Program-made: the position numbers and the translations under genes | NCBI GenBank assembly: GCA_964404255.1 | Contig: CAYOJJ010000008.1 | Coordinates: 81,043-145,042 of the forward strand | Source: JAFDZW01 sp964404255 | Lineage (GTDB): Bacteria > Bacteroidota > Ignavibacteria > Palsa-1295 | Direction of reading: 5' to 3' | DNA length: 64,000 nt | In this document: piece after piece, positions 34,672 through 44,904 of the stretch | How positions within the stretch are numbered: position 1 is the stretch's first letter | Layout of the letters: every line of letters begins with the position of its first letter | Notes under the pieces: generated by a model | Databases searched by the model: none | What the model was told of the DNA's origin: nothing | Seen by the model: only the letters and a program-made list of their open reading frames with translations

Positions 34672-37600
34672 TTATGACTGCGCTGTTCCTTCGCGCGAAG
34701 GCAACTCTATAAAGAAAGTCGTACCTTTTCCAAGCACGCTTTCTACCCTGATAGTACCACTCATATCGGTAATTGTCTTTTTCACGATAGCAAGTCCTAA
34801 CCCCATCCCGCTTGTCTTAGTAGAAAAGTTAGGATCGAATGCTTTTCTAAGTGTTTCTTCATTCATACCGGCGCCTGAATCGCTGATCTTAAGATAGATA
34901 AGCCCCGAACGTTCTTCAGCTGTTACAAGAATGATCCCCCATTTATCGATCGCCTGAAGTGCATTTTTGATCAGGTTAACCAACGCGCGCCTGAATTCTT
35001 CCTCGTCACCATAAATACGGCCGATGGATTGTGGAATATCGACAGCAAATCTGATCCGGGAACGTTCGGCATCGAATAACGCGACAGCGCTATCGACAAC
35101 CTTCGGGAGCGAAATAAATCCGTAGCGGCGGCGCGGCATTTCTCCGAACCGTGCAAACTCCGTAGCAATGCGCGTCATGACATCGATCTGTTCGTTCAGG
35201 GTTCGAAGTACGCGACGGAAGATATTTTGGAAGTTCGTATCCTGGTGTTCAAAGGCGTGCTGAACATGTTGAATAGAAAGCTTCATCGGTGTCAGTGGAT
35301 TCTTGATCTCATGCGCCACCTGTCGCGCCATTTCTCTCCAGGCGCCTTCACGCTCGGTTTGGGCGACTCGCTCGCGGCTTGTCGCCAGCTCCTTAGTCAT
35401 TGTATTAAAGGCCTCGATCACTTCACCAATCTCATCGCTTCGCTGGCTTGGCAGTGTAACAGCGAGACTGCCGGAGGCGATAGTTTCCACGGCCTCTTTG
35501 ATCTGCCGCAACGGACGGACACTACGGGCCGCAAGATAAGATGCAAATCCTAATATCAGCAAAGCCATAACGGTCATACCATCGAAAATATAGGCATTGA
35601 CATGTTGTTGCAGCGTCGTATAATTTTCAAGCTGCTGCACGACCATGATCTTATATTTGGGATTGCTATTGCCGGGACCGGCAGCACTGATCCATACATT
35701 TAACGGAGTCGATTGCACAGATGAGGCGATCGTCGTTTCGCTATTCGAACGTTCGGCCAGCTTCCAATCGAAGGTTGTCGGAAGAATGACCGGCAGTAAT
35801 GCGTGTTCAAAGCAATCCGGGCAAGTCGAACGATAGAGGATATTTTGATCGGTAAATAGCGCCAGGTCGCAATTACGCGCAGCCGCTTCATGATCGAGTT
35901 GCTGTTGGATATGAGTGGAATCATTAAAAAGTACCGGCAAAAGCTGGTTTTTAATTCCGGAAGTCTTTGTACTAAACGATTCTTCTGAGGCGGCATTGAT
36001 GGCCGTTTTTAGTGAGGATTCCACAACGCGCGAAATGACAAAAAACGATATAATAATCGCCGCCAGCACAATAAGCAGCGAGCGCTCTTGCAGCGAAAGC
36101 ATAACGATTCGCTTCTGCTGTTCGATCACTCTCCATAGCAGGAGAAATAGACAACAACATAACGAAAAGACAAGAGAAATATCGATAACCTCTGCCGCGA
36201 TATGCAGAAAGTCCTTAAAAGAAGCGAAGGGTATAAACGCGATCGCGCGGGTACGTTCCGGGGTCAGGCGTTCGGAAGAGACATAGATATAGTCATGAGA
36301 TGGTGTTTCGTAGCTCCCTTCTCTACTGTAGGAGTTTCGTAATTGGGAATAATCGAAATATCCCTCTGGAAACCGCCCCTGCAGAATATGTCCGGCCTCG
36401 GGATCGACCAAAGCAAAGCCCGAATAGAGTTTTTCAAATGAAATATTATTGGATGCCCATAAAATATCGCTCAACCGATCCGAAGGCAATAACCGATGCT
36501 GCTCCTGATAAAATAAGTGTAAATGCATGGTAATGGGTATTCCCCAAAAACCGGAATTTGCCGTCGTATCGGAAATGGAGACACTATGTAACGATCTGTC
36601 CTGGGCCTTACTGCTATCGGCAGCGAATAGAAACCCGCTACCCGTTTGATCGATCGAATAGAGGCGTTCATTTAATGTATGACCTACTATCTCAAATGAT
36701 AGTTTATATTCCGGATGACTTAGAATAAAATTTCGCCAGAATAAAAAACTATGCAGGAGAAACGCCTGCTTATCTTTAATGGAAGTATCTTTTATTGTAG
36801 TCGCATACTCTTTGAGTGTAGCTGCAGCAAAGGTTTCGTTGTAGGCTTCGCTCGGATAAAGGGTTTTTGCTATTTTAATTCGTGCTTGCCGTGTGGCAAT
36901 AGCGATCCGCGCCTGCTCTAATTGAAAAGAATATAAAACCGCTCCGAAAGCGATCAAATAGGTTAAGAGTGTTATACTTGGTCTTCCAATGGGTTTCGAA
37001 GTAAAGAACTGCTGGCTTGCCGTTAGGCGGGCTGCTCTAAAAAAAGATGCGATAAGAAGAACTCCAATTGCTACATTCCAGCCAAACTGATGATAATCGA
37101 GGCTAACGACCGAAAAAAGTATGAAAAGTTGAATTAAAAGAAATAGGTAGAGGATGGGTCCATGAAATGTCCGGTTCGAAACATATTGCCTGGTAAGACG
37201 AAATTCAATAATATGGGAATAGTGAATAACAAGTAAAATAATAGCAGCACATAACGATAAGGCCAGCGATTGTGAGAGGCTGGAACCGATAATAGCCGTG
37301 ATGCCCCCGATCGAATCGGTAAGCGGTTCGAGTACGAATTGGCAATAGAAGTTATATCCAAGGAATAATAAAGCCGGTAGAAGCAGTAAGCTAGAAGTAT
37401 ATAATATATAGGTCGCAAGGTGCCGGTTAGAATTTTCTTTTGAACTATAAAATATATGGGTCGGGATAAATGCAAGAAAGACCAGCAGCAAGACCTCAGA
37501 AATGATCTGTTGTAACGGGTCAAAGAAGAACCCTTCAGCCGATAATGGCAGGACGGCACAATGCAGATAAGGAAACAACGAAAGAAGGAAAACCGGCCAT

Positions 37601-38637
37601 ACACTCAAATAGAGAATGAGCCTAATGCCGATCATAATAGCTGCAACACTGAAGATTAACCTCTGCCCTTGTAAGCGTTGGTGCTGCATTCGTTCGCTAT
37701 AAAGATGATACAGTATTGCCAGAAGAATAAGCACTAACACTATTTCGGCTCCTGCTCCGACGAGCGCCATACCGCCAGCCTCATTACCCTGTCCTTCATG
37801 AAGCCAATAGTTTGAATCGAGCTTGAGGCTTCCAAAGGTCGTCGTCCGGTCATTACTATCAATAAATAATAAATGTTCGACCGGAGTAGGAGTCAGAACT
37901 TTTGAATTGCTAATATATATTCCCCGCTTGATAGAATCGTCAGCATCGCGCCAGAGCCACCGGGTATGGTTGCTCTCAGCAAGATCGTTGGCAGCTATTT
38001 TATATTTAATCAGGATATACCCACTATAAGTACCTTGTTTATTGACGATCTTTCGAGCCGATACATAATAAAGATTGAATTCATCGCTATCGATGATTGT
38101 AAACTTGTTTCGGCGTTCGAGGGTCTTGCCATAGAGATATACAGTATCGAATCCCGGCGAACACAGGCTCTCAGTGTACCAGCTTTGAAGACGATTGTTC
38201 TGGTCGTAGTAAGCAAAACTTAGTTTTCGTTGTTCGTTCGATCGTTTTTCAACCGATCCGAGAGAATGTCGATAGAGCCAAAGATCGCGATAATTTTTTA
38301 AGAAGAGTGCTGATGCCTGGCGGCTCAGTAACTGCCCATAAAAGGGAGTTTGAGGATCTATACTAATGGAATCGAGTACAAACTGAGAAGAAAAATGTAT
38401 CTTCTGAAGTTCAGCCTGAATACTTTTCGCAAAGCGGGTTTTAAGAATTTCTTTTTGTACATCGGGAGCAGGCTTAAAAGCAAGATCGAGAAGATTGATG
38501 GCAACTGCTAAAGAAAAAACAATAGATACTGTTACAACGATACGTTTGAGGATTCTATGCTGCCCCAAATACTCAAGCAGGCCTTTCCAAAGGTCGACGA
38601 GATCGCGCCTGAATAATGAAAAGCCTTTGAATGCCAT
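34672..38637 (-). CDS. Very large NtrY-like sensor histidine kinase
   Basis: 1321 residues, far longer than most NtrY kinases (about 700-770). A first membrane helix near residue 33 is followed by a periplasmic-type region (about 55-280). A block of roughly eight to ten helices (about 285-590) comes next, then a second sensor-like region (about 590-840), further helices near 845 and 875, and another extracytoplasmic segment. A HAMP domain lies at about 1025-1080. The kinase core has H-E-I-K-N-P-L-T-P-M with His1109, N-L-I-K-N-A, D-S-G-A-G-M and G-M-G-L-G-L-A-I-V. No response regulator adjoins; the gene follows pyrC by 14 bases. Confidence 0.9.
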   Translation of the reverse strand: MAFKGFSLFRRDLVDLWKGLLEYLGQHRILKRIVVTVSIVFSLAVAINLLDLAFKPAPDVQKEILKTRFAKSIQAELQKIHFSSQFVLDSISIDPQTPFYGQLLSRQASALFLKNYRDLWLYRHSLGSVEKRSNEQRKLSFAYYDQNNRLQSWYTESLCSPGFDTVYLYGKTLERRNKFTIIDSDEFNLYYVSARKIVNKQGTYSGYILIKYKIAANDLAESNHTRWLWRDADDSIKRGIYISNSKVLTPTPVEHLLFIDSNDRTTTFGSLKLDSNYWLHEGQGNEAGGMALVGAGAEIVLVLILLAILYHLYSERMQHQRLQGQRLIFSVAAIMIGIRLILYLSVWPVFLLSLFPYLHCAVLPLSAEGFFFDPLQQIISEVLLLVFLAFIPTHIFYSSKENSNRHLATYILYTSSLLLLPALLFLGYNFYCQFVLEPLTDSIGGITAIIGSSLSQSLALSLCAAIILLVIHYSHIIEFRLTRQYVSNRTFHGPILYLFLLIQLFILFSVVSLDYHQFGWNVAIGVLLIASFFRAARLTASQQFFTSKPIGRPSITLLTYLIAFGAVLYSFQLEQARIAIATRQARIKIAKTLYPSEAYNETFAAATLKEYATTIKDTSIKDKQAFLLHSFLFWRNFILSHPEYKLSFEIVGHTLNERLYSIDQTGSGFLFAADSSKAQDRSLHSVSISDTTANSGFWGIPITMHLHLFYQEQHRLLPSDRLSDILWASNNISFEKLYSGFALVDPEAGHILQGRFPEGYFDYSQLRNSYSREGSYETPSHDYIYVSSERLTPERTRAIAFIPFASFKDFLHIAAEVIDISLVFSLCCCLFLLLWRVIEQQKRIVMLSLQERSLLIVLAAIIISFFVISRVVESSLKTAINAASEESFSTKTSGIKNQLLPVLFNDSTHIQQQLDHEAAARNCDLALFTDQNILYRSTCPDCFEHALLPVILPTTFDWKLAERSNSETTIASSVQSTPLNVWISAAGPGNSNPKYKIMVVQQLENYTTLQQHVNAYIFDGMTVMALLILGFASYLAARSVRPLRQIKEAVETIASGSLAVTLPSQRSDEIGEVIEAFNTMTKELATSRERVAQTEREGAWREMARQVAHEIKNPLTPMKLSIQHVQHAFEHQDTNFQNIFRRVLRTLNEQIDVMTRIATEFARFGEMPRRRYGFISLPKVVDSAVALFDAERSRIRFAVDIPQSIGRIYGDEEEFRRALVNLIKNALQAIDKWGIILVTAEERSGLIYLKISDSGAGMNEETLRKAFDPNFSTKTSGMGLGLAIVKKTITDMSGTIRVESVLGKGTTFFIELPSREGTAQS

Positions 38638-38651
38638 GTATTCTCTACGAA

Positions 38652-39941
38652 TTACTTGCCGGAGAAGAGCTCTCCTTTATATTGACCGTTATTTATAACT
38701 CCAATAGCTTTTCCTTTCAATGGTGTGCCTTTGAAAGGAGTGTTCGATGACTTTGAACGGATATCTTCATTGGAGAACGTCCATTCCTTTACCGGATCTA
38801 TAATCGTCATATTAGCCGGTGAACCTTCGGAAAAGCTTATGGGTGGGAGTCGTAAAATAGCACGCGGGTTAGACGAACACTTTTGAATATACTGAGAAAG
38901 CGTGAGTTTTCCTGTGTGCACTAACTGTGTTAACCCTAGGCCGATTGCCGATTCTAAGCCAATAATACCATAGGCCGCACTCATCATATCCGTTTCTTTT
39001 TCAGAGGTAGCGTGAGGGGCATGGTCGGTGGCAATACAATCGATGGTGCCATCCTGCAATCCGGCGATCACGGCATCGACATCGCTTTGCTCGCGAAGCG
39101 GCGGGTTCATTTTTGCATTCGCCCAATGTGTTTCTACTGCTTCGTCGGTGATCGTAAAGTGATGTGGTGTTACTTCGCAGGTAATAGGTAAACCTTTAGC
39201 TTTCGCAGCACGGACAAGCTCGATGGAGCCTTTCGTCGATACATGAGCCGCATGGTAGCGAACACCACCGACATATTCGGCCAGAAGGATATCGCGGCCT
39301 ACAATAATATCTTCGGCAACCGAAGGGTAGCCAGGCAGCCCAAGCTTGGCCGAGACTTTTCCTTCATGCATACAGGTACCTTTGGTCATCGAATGTTCTT
39401 CACAATGCTGGGTGCAAAGCAGATCGAACATTTTTGCATATTCAAATACCCGGCGCATTACCTCGGCACTTCGAACGGCCCCCCCGTCATCGGATACCAT
39501 TTTAACGCCGCATTCCTGCAATGAACCATAGGCAGCGAGTTCATCGCCTTTGCGTGCCTTGGTCATGGTGCCGCAGATCTCTACATCTACCAATAAGCCT
39601 TTCGAGCGATCTTTTATGTAGGAAACCACATACGGATCGGAAATGGAAGGCTCGGTATTTGGCATACAGCAGACACCGGTAAACCCACCATACGCTGCGG
39701 CAGTAGTACCGGTCTCGATCGTTTCTTTATATTCCTGCCCTGGCTCGCGAAGATGCACATGCATATCGAAAAAACCGGGGGCAACGACAGCGCCGTGAAG
39801 ATCGAATTGTTCTGCAGAAGATGAAGGATCAGCTTTGCCGATCTTTACAATCATTCCGTCTTTAATTTCGATAGCAATGCCCTGCTCATCGCGATTGGTT
39901 ATCGGATCGATGAGATGAGCATTTGTTAGAAGAATATGCAT
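38652..39941 (-). CDS. pyrC: Dihydroorotase
   Basis: 429 residues, a class I dihydroorotase. Metal and active-site motifs: D-M-H-V-H-L-R-E-P-G near residue 59, Y-H-A-A-H-V-S-T-K-G and C-I-A-T-D-H-A-P-H-A near 304. It closes carbamoyl aspartate to dihydroorotate, the third step of pyrimidine synthesis. It follows pyrB by nine bases on the minus strand, so the two consecutive pathway steps are in one operon. The histidine kinase gene begins 14 bases after it. Confidence 0.96.
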   Translation of the reverse strand: MHILLTNAHLIDPITNRDEQGIAIEIKDGMIVKIGKADPSSSAEQFDLHGAVVAPGFFDMHVHLREPGQEYKETIETGTTAAAYGGFTGVCCMPNTEPSISDPYVVSYIKDRSKGLLVDVEICGTMTKARKGDELAAYGSLQECGVKMVSDDGGAVRSAEVMRRVFEYAKMFDLLCTQHCEEHSMTKGTCMHEGKVSAKLGLPGYPSVAEDIIVGRDILLAEYVGGVRYHAAHVSTKGSIELVRAAKAKGLPITCEVTPHHFTITDEAVETHWANAKMNPPLREQSDVDAVIAGLQDGTIDCIATDHAPHATSEKETDMMSAAYGIIGLESAIGLGLTQLVHTGKLTLSQYIQKCSSNPRAILRLPPISFSEGSPANMTIIDPVKEWTFSNEDIRSKSSNTPFKGTPLKGKAIGVINNGQYKGELFSGK

Positions 39942-39949
39942 AAACTATA

Positions 39950-40891
39950 TTAATTACTATCGCTAAAGATCCATTCAAGAACGGCCATACGAATAGCAAC
40001 GCCGCGCCTGACCTGGCGGAACACCATCGATCGAGCACCATCGAGCGAAGCATCGTCAAGTTCTACGCCCCGATTCACCGGCCCCGGGTGTAAAATGGTA
40101 AGATTCGGATGGTTATTATATCGCTCTTCGGTTATACCAAAGATCGTTCTGAATTCCTCGATACTTGGTAAGTACGCTCTATCCTGCCGCTCTTTTTGAA
40201 TACGAAGCATAAGCGCCGCATCGCAATTGTCAAGCAGATCATCGACTCTATGAGTTACCTCTACTCCAAAGACCGAGCCAAATGTGGCGGGGATTAACGT
40301 TGTCGGACCTGCTGCAGTGACCTCGGCCCCAAGCTGCTGCAATAACAGGATATTTGAACGTGCTACCCTCGAATGAGTTATATCACCGATAATGGCAATT
40401 CGTTTGCCCTTCAATGAGCCAAATTTTTCTATGAGCGTTGCCGCATCAAGTAAGGCCTGCGTCGGATGTTCACCGGCACCATCTCCGGCATTTATAATTT
40501 TAATAGTATCCGGCAAATGCCTTCGAAGTAATTGCGGTACCCCGGCCGATTGATGGCGCACTACGATGGCATTGATCTTCATTGCCGTAATAACCTTCAC
40601 AGTATCAATGAGCGATTCCCCCTTCGTGAGGCTGCTTGTCTGCATAGAAAGCGAAAGCGGAGTTGCTCCTAGTCGTAATTCGGCAAGCTCGAATGATGAG
40701 CGGGTTCGAGTGGAATTTTCGAAGAATAGATTGGCAACGGTTCTACCGGCGAGCAGGGGTTCGAAATGGGTAGTAGTTTCGGTATCGAGTTTAGTAATGT
40801 AATCGGTCGAGCGTTCGAGGATCCAAAGAAGATCATCTTTGGCAAGCCCACGAATTCCAAGCAATTCCCGGCGGCAATTAGGCGTACTCAC
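39950..40891 (-). CDS. pyrB: Aspartate carbamoyltransferase catalytic subunit
   Basis: 313 residues, GTG start. Carbamoyl-phosphate binding motif F-E-N-S-T-R-T-R-S-S-F at about residues 57-67; V-V-R-H-Q-S-A-G and G-D-G-A-G-E-H-P-T-Q-A-L-L-D near 113-145; I-L-H-P-G-P-V-N-R-G-V-E-L near the end. It makes carbamoyl aspartate. No PyrI regulatory subunit is present, as in many bacteria. A TATATTTA element lies only five bases before the start, which could mean a leaderless transcript or a slightly later true start. Confidence 0.96.
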   Translation of the reverse strand: MSTPNCRRELLGIRGLAKDDLLWILERSTDYITKLDTETTTHFEPLLAGRTVANLFFENSTRTRSSFELAELRLGATPLSLSMQTSSLTKGESLIDTVKVITAMKINAIVVRHQSAGVPQLLRRHLPDTIKIINAGDGAGEHPTQALLDAATLIEKFGSLKGKRIAIIGDITHSRVARSNILLLQQLGAEVTAAGPTTLIPATFGSVFGVEVTHRVDDLLDNCDAALMLRIQKERQDRAYLPSIEEFRTIFGITEERYNNHPNLTILHPGPVNRGVELDDASLDGARSMVFRQVRRGVAIRMAVLEWIFSDSN

Positions 40892-40896
40892 AATTA

Positions 40897-40924
40897 TAAA
40901 TATACAACGCTATCGTCAAGGCAA
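40897..40924 (-). promoter_or_regulatory. Possible promoter of pyrBC
   Basis: On the minus strand a TTG (40922-40924) and TATATTTA (40897-40904) are separated by 17 bases, close to the Bacteroidota TTG/TAnnTTTG arrangement. Transcription would begin almost at the annotated GTG. Confidence 0.35.
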
Positions 40925-41005
40925 CCATTCACTATGATTTTTTTGTTTTCAACGACTTAGCCTGCTGCTACCCCAGAAAAAAGGCTGAATTTCGAGTGTG
41001 CGTTT

Positions 41006-43930
41006 ATGCCCGGTAAAGAACACAACAACAGTAAGTTAGAGCAGACGGATAATCATCCCTCAGAGCAGATCGTCGTCAGAGGTGCGCGCGTCCATAACCT
41101 AAAAAACGTCGATATTGATATTCCCCGCGAAAAGCTTGTCGTTATTACCGGGATTTCGGGGAGTGGTAAATCTTCACTGGCATTCGATACTATCTATGCT
41201 GAAGGCCAGCGTCGGTATGTGGAGAGTCTTTCCGCCTATGCCCGGCAGTTTCTTGACATGATGGAACGGCCGGATGTCGATGTAGTGGAAGGGCTGGCGC
41301 CGGCAGTATCTATCGAGCAAAAGACCATTGGAAATTCGCCCCGTTCGACAGTTGGCACCGTTACCGAGATCTACGATTTTCTGCGTCTGTTCTTTGCCCG
41401 TCTTGGAATTCAGTATTGCGTCAATTGTAATATCCCGGTACAGCGTCAGACACTCGACCAGATCATCGATTCTATAAATAGCCGCCCTTCCGGGACTAAA
41501 TTAACCATTCTTGCGCCCTATGTACGGGCAAGAAAAGGTCATTATCGGGAGCTTTTTGCCGAGGCACTTCGGCAGGGATATACAAAAGTCAGGGTCGATG
41601 GCGATATTGTTAATTTGGTTGATGGGATGCAGGTCGATCGATATAAAGTCCATACGATCGAATTAGTGATCGACCGTCTGGCGTTGAGCGATAAGACAGC
41701 CGAGCGCTTAACAAAATCGGTCGAAAGCGCATTAAAAGAAGGAAAAGGGGTTCTTACGGTGCTCTTTGAATCTTCTTCAGGAAAGATAGAAGAAGCACTG
41801 TATAGCGAGCAATATTCCTGCCCAAAGTGCGGCAGATCTTACGAAGAATTACAGCCGAACACGTTTTCTTTTAACTCACCTATCGGAGCCTGTGGCACCT
41901 GCCATGGTCTTGGCGAGGTGCGAGATTTTGAAGAATCCCTTATCATTGGCGATACCTCGCTAAGCCTTGAAGAGGGAGCAATCGTGCCTCTTGGAAAGAA
42001 GCGAAAGAACTGGCTGTGGGCGCAAGTAGAAGCTTTATTTAAATCATTTAAAATCAAGACTTCTATTCCGTTAAAGAAAGCACCAAAGAAGTTAATGGAA
42101 ATGCTTATTAACGGTTCTGGGGAGGAAAAACTATCGGTTACCTGGAAGAGTGATTCCGGTAAAGAGATGACTTATACGATTCGTTTTGCGGGTCTGATGG
42201 AGATTTTGCGTCAATCTGTAGGCAAGGATTCTACGGAATCCATGAAACAATGGGCGGAGCAATTCATGGCATCTAAGCCCTGCCCGGTTTGCAACGGAGG
42301 GCGGCTTAAACAGGAGGCATTATTCGTCCGGATCGATGGCAGCTCTATTCAGGATTTTGTTACTTCTTCTTTATCAAAGCTTCGAGCCAGAATAGCCGGT
42401 ATCGAATTTTCCGGTAATGATGCTATCATTGCCAAGCCAATCATAAATGAGATCGTTACCCGGCTTGATTTTCTTTTGAATGTAGGGCTGGAATACCTCT
42501 CTCTTAACCGCCCGGCACGAACCTTAAGCGGAGGCGAGTCCCAACGCATCAGGCTTGCGACTCAGATCGGTACCCAGCTCGTCGGAGTGCTATATATTCT
42601 CGATGAACCAAGCATCGGGCTACATCAACGCGATAATCGCCGTCTTATCGAGTCCCTGGAGAAGCTTCGGGATATCGGCAATTCAGTGATCGTGGTCGAG
42701 CATGATAAGGATATGATGCTTGCTGCCGATCTCGTGGCTGATATAGGTCCGGCCGCCGGGGAATATGGTGGAAAGATAGTTGCCTATGCCCCACCGGAAT
42801 ATTTTACCAATAAGTCAGCCTATTCTCAGAATGGCTTCTTTGTTACCGAAGACTCCCCAACGGCAAAATACCTTTCCGGGGAAGATATCTTAACGGCCGA
42901 TCACAAGCAGCCTGAAAAGCATGAGCAATTTGTCGAGCTGAAAGGGGCAAAAGGTAATAATCTAAAGAATGTCAGTCTCAAAGTACCACTCGGTACCCTT
43001 ACGTGCATCACAGGTGTTTCCGGCTCGGGTAAATCTACATTGGTGAATGAGACACTGGCTCCTATTCTTCAGCGGCATTTTTATAACTCCAATGTTGTCG
43101 CCTACCCGTATGATAGTATAATCGGCCTGGAGCGTATCGATAAGGTCATTGAGATCGATCAAACCCCGATCGGCAGAACGCCGCGTTCAAACCCTGCAAC
43201 CTATACCGGTTTATTTACCCTGATAAGAGATTTCTTTGCCGGACTTTCGGAATCCAAGATTCGCGGGTATAAGGTCGGGCGCTTTTCCTTTAATGTCAAA
43301 GGTGGCCGGTGTGAAGATTGTGAAGGCGCCGGCATGAAGCGTATAGAGATGAATTTCCTTCCCGATGTGCTGGTTACCTGCGAAACCTGTAGTGGGAAAC
43401 GCTATAATAGCGAAACGCTTGAAGTCCATTTCAAGGGATATTCGATCTCGGATATCCTCAGCATGAGTGTCACTGATGCCATAAAAGTCTTTCAGGATAT
43501 TCCAAGGATCCGTCGTAAGCTCGATGCTCTCGAGAATGTCGGCTTAGGTTATATTCGTCTTGGCCAGCAGGCACCTACCTTAAGCGGTGGTGAAGCCCAG
43601 CGCGTAAAACTTGCAACGGAGCTCTCCAAAGTAGCGACGGGTAAGACGCTTTATATTCTTGATGAACCCACTACTGGATTGCATTTTCAGGATGTAAAAC
43701 ATTTGCTTGAAGTATTACTTCAACTTCGTTCAAAGGGAAATACCGTAATTGTGATCGAGCATAATATGGATGTCATCAAGATGTCTGATTGGATCATCGA
43801 TCTTGGTCCCGAAGGTGGCGATAACGGTGGAATGATCGTCGATGAAGGGACCCCCCAGCAGATAGCAGCCCGCTATAAAAAAACCGGCAGCTATACCGGT
43901 CAATTTTTAAAAGAAGAGCTCGAAGCTTAA
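41006..43930 (+). CDS. uvrA: Excinuclease ABC subunit A
   Basis: 974 residues, normal UvrA length. Two ABC ATPase modules: Walker A G-I-S-G-S-G-K-S-S near residue 50 and G-V-S-G-S-G-K-S-T near 670; signatures L-S-G-G-E-S-Q-R-I-R-L-A and L-S-G-G-E-A-Q-R-V-K-L-A. Zinc modules are C-P-K-C...C-G-T-C near 273-300 and C-E-D-C...C-E-T-C near 770-800. It detects bulky DNA lesions and loads UvrB. It stands alone in the plus orientation. Its end overlaps the convergent E1 beta gene by four bases. Confidence 0.97.
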   Translation: MPGKEHNNSKLEQTDNHPSEQIVVRGARVHNLKNVDIDIPREKLVVITGISGSGKSSLAFDTIYAEGQRRYVESLSAYARQFLDMMERPDVDVVEGLAPAVSIEQKTIGNSPRSTVGTVTEIYDFLRLFFARLGIQYCVNCNIPVQRQTLDQIIDSINSRPSGTKLTILAPYVRARKGHYRELFAEALRQGYTKVRVDGDIVNLVDGMQVDRYKVHTIELVIDRLALSDKTAERLTKSVESALKEGKGVLTVLFESSSGKIEEALYSEQYSCPKCGRSYEELQPNTFSFNSPIGACGTCHGLGEVRDFEESLIIGDTSLSLEEGAIVPLGKKRKNWLWAQVEALFKSFKIKTSIPLKKAPKKLMEMLINGSGEEKLSVTWKSDSGKEMTYTIRFAGLMEILRQSVGKDSTESMKQWAEQFMASKPCPVCNGGRLKQEALFVRIDGSSIQDFVTSSLSKLRARIAGIEFSGNDAIIAKPIINEIVTRLDFLLNVGLEYLSLNRPARTLSGGESQRIRLATQIGTQLVGVLYILDEPSIGLHQRDNRRLIESLEKLRDIGNSVIVVEHDKDMMLAADLVADIGPAAGEYGGKIVAYAPPEYFTNKSAYSQNGFFVTEDSPTAKYLSGEDILTADHKQPEKHEQFVELKGAKGNNLKNVSLKVPLGTLTCITGVSGSGKSTLVNETLAPILQRHFYNSNVVAYPYDSIIGLERIDKVIEIDQTPIGRTPRSNPATYTGLFTLIRDFFAGLSESKIRGYKVGRFSFNVKGGRCEDCEGAGMKRIEMNFLPDVLVTCETCSGKRYNSETLEVHFKGYSISDILSMSVTDAIKVFQDIPRIRRKLDALENVGLGYIRLGQQAPTLSGGEAQRVKLATELSKVATGKTLYILDEPTTGLHFQDVKHLLEVLLQLRSKGNTVIVIEHNMDVIKMSDWIIDLGPEGGDNGGMIVDEGTPQQIAARYKKTGSYTGQFLKEELEA

Positions 43931-44901
43931 TAACGTAACAGCTTTTCTACTGCCGAAGCTATTACTTCCTTAGAAGGAAGCACTATTTTCTCAAGGGTTG
44001 GCGCGAAGGGCACTGGCACATCGGCGGCGGCAACTCGCTGGATGGGTGCATCCAGATACTCAAAAGCCTGCTCGGTGATAAAGGCCGAAAGCTCTGCTCC
44101 AAAACCGGCCGTTATATTATCCTCATGAACGATCAGTACCCTGCTCGTCTTCTTTACCGAAGCAATAATAGCCTCTTTATCTAAGGGTACGAGAGAACGA
44201 AGATCAATGACTTCAACCGATCCTTTTCCTGACCCCTGAAACTCTATCGCAACTTCAATACAGGCAGGCACCGTGCCGCCATAAGTAATGATAGATAGGT
44301 CACTACCCTCTTTGACGATCGATGCTTTTCCGAGCGGGACTATATACTCGCCTTCCGGTACTTCAGATTTTTGCGAACGGTACAGACGCTTATGTTCGAA
44401 ATACAGTACCGGGTTGGGGTCCCGGATAGCGGCTAATAATAACCCCTTGGCATCGGCCGGAGTTGAAGGGCATACTACTTTTAAGCCTGGTTGATGGACG
44501 AACCAAACCTCCGGGTTTTTAGAATGAAATGGCCCACCGCTGACACCGGCACCGCTCGGACAACGGACAACGATCGGTACGGGCAAACCCCAACGATATG
44601 ACGTAGTAGCAGCAACCGTTACCAGTTCATTAAAGCCGTTGGTAATAAAATCAGAAAACTGGAGTTCGGCTACCGGCTTATACCCCATTAGTGAGGCGCC
44701 GATAGCCGCACCGAGCAGGCCGGCTTCGGCAATAGGAGTATCGATCACCCGTTCAGGGCCGAATTCTTTATAGAGACCTTTGGTAGCCTTGAAAGCTCCT
44801 CCGTATATGCCGATGTCCTCTCCGAGGCAAAAGACCGTACCATCGCGATGCATTTCATAGTGCAATGCCTCGGTAATGGCCTCGATGTATGTTCGGATCA
44901 C
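43927..44901 (-). CDS. 2-oxoacid dehydrogenase E1 component, beta subunit
   Basis: 324 residues. The transketolase pyrimidine-binding domain has E-D-I-G-I-Y-G-G-A-F and D-T-P-I-A-E-A-G-L-L-G-A-A-I-G near residue 55, then R-x-P-S-G-A-G-V-S-G-G-P-F-H-S-K. The C-terminal transketolase fold has V-E-V-I-D-L-R-S-L-V-P-L-D. With E1 alpha it decarboxylates pyruvate or a branched-chain 2-oxoacid. Which substrate cannot be settled here. E1 alpha is not adjacent; pruA lies three bases upstream. Confidence 0.92.
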   Translation of the reverse strand: MIRTYIEAITEALHYEMHRDGTVFCLGEDIGIYGGAFKATKGLYKEFGPERVIDTPIAEAGLLGAAIGASLMGYKPVAELQFSDFITNGFNELVTVAATTSYRWGLPVPIVVRCPSGAGVSGGPFHSKNPEVWFVHQPGLKVVCPSTPADAKGLLLAAIRDPNPVLYFEHKRLYRSQKSEVPEGEYIVPLGKASIVKEGSDLSIITYGGTVPACIEVAIEFQGSGKGSVEVIDLRSLVPLDKEAIIASVKKTSRVLIVHEDNITAGFGAELSAFITEQAFEYLDAPIQRVAAADVPVPFAPTLEKIVLPSKEVIASAVEKLLRY

Positions 44902-44904
44902 CGG

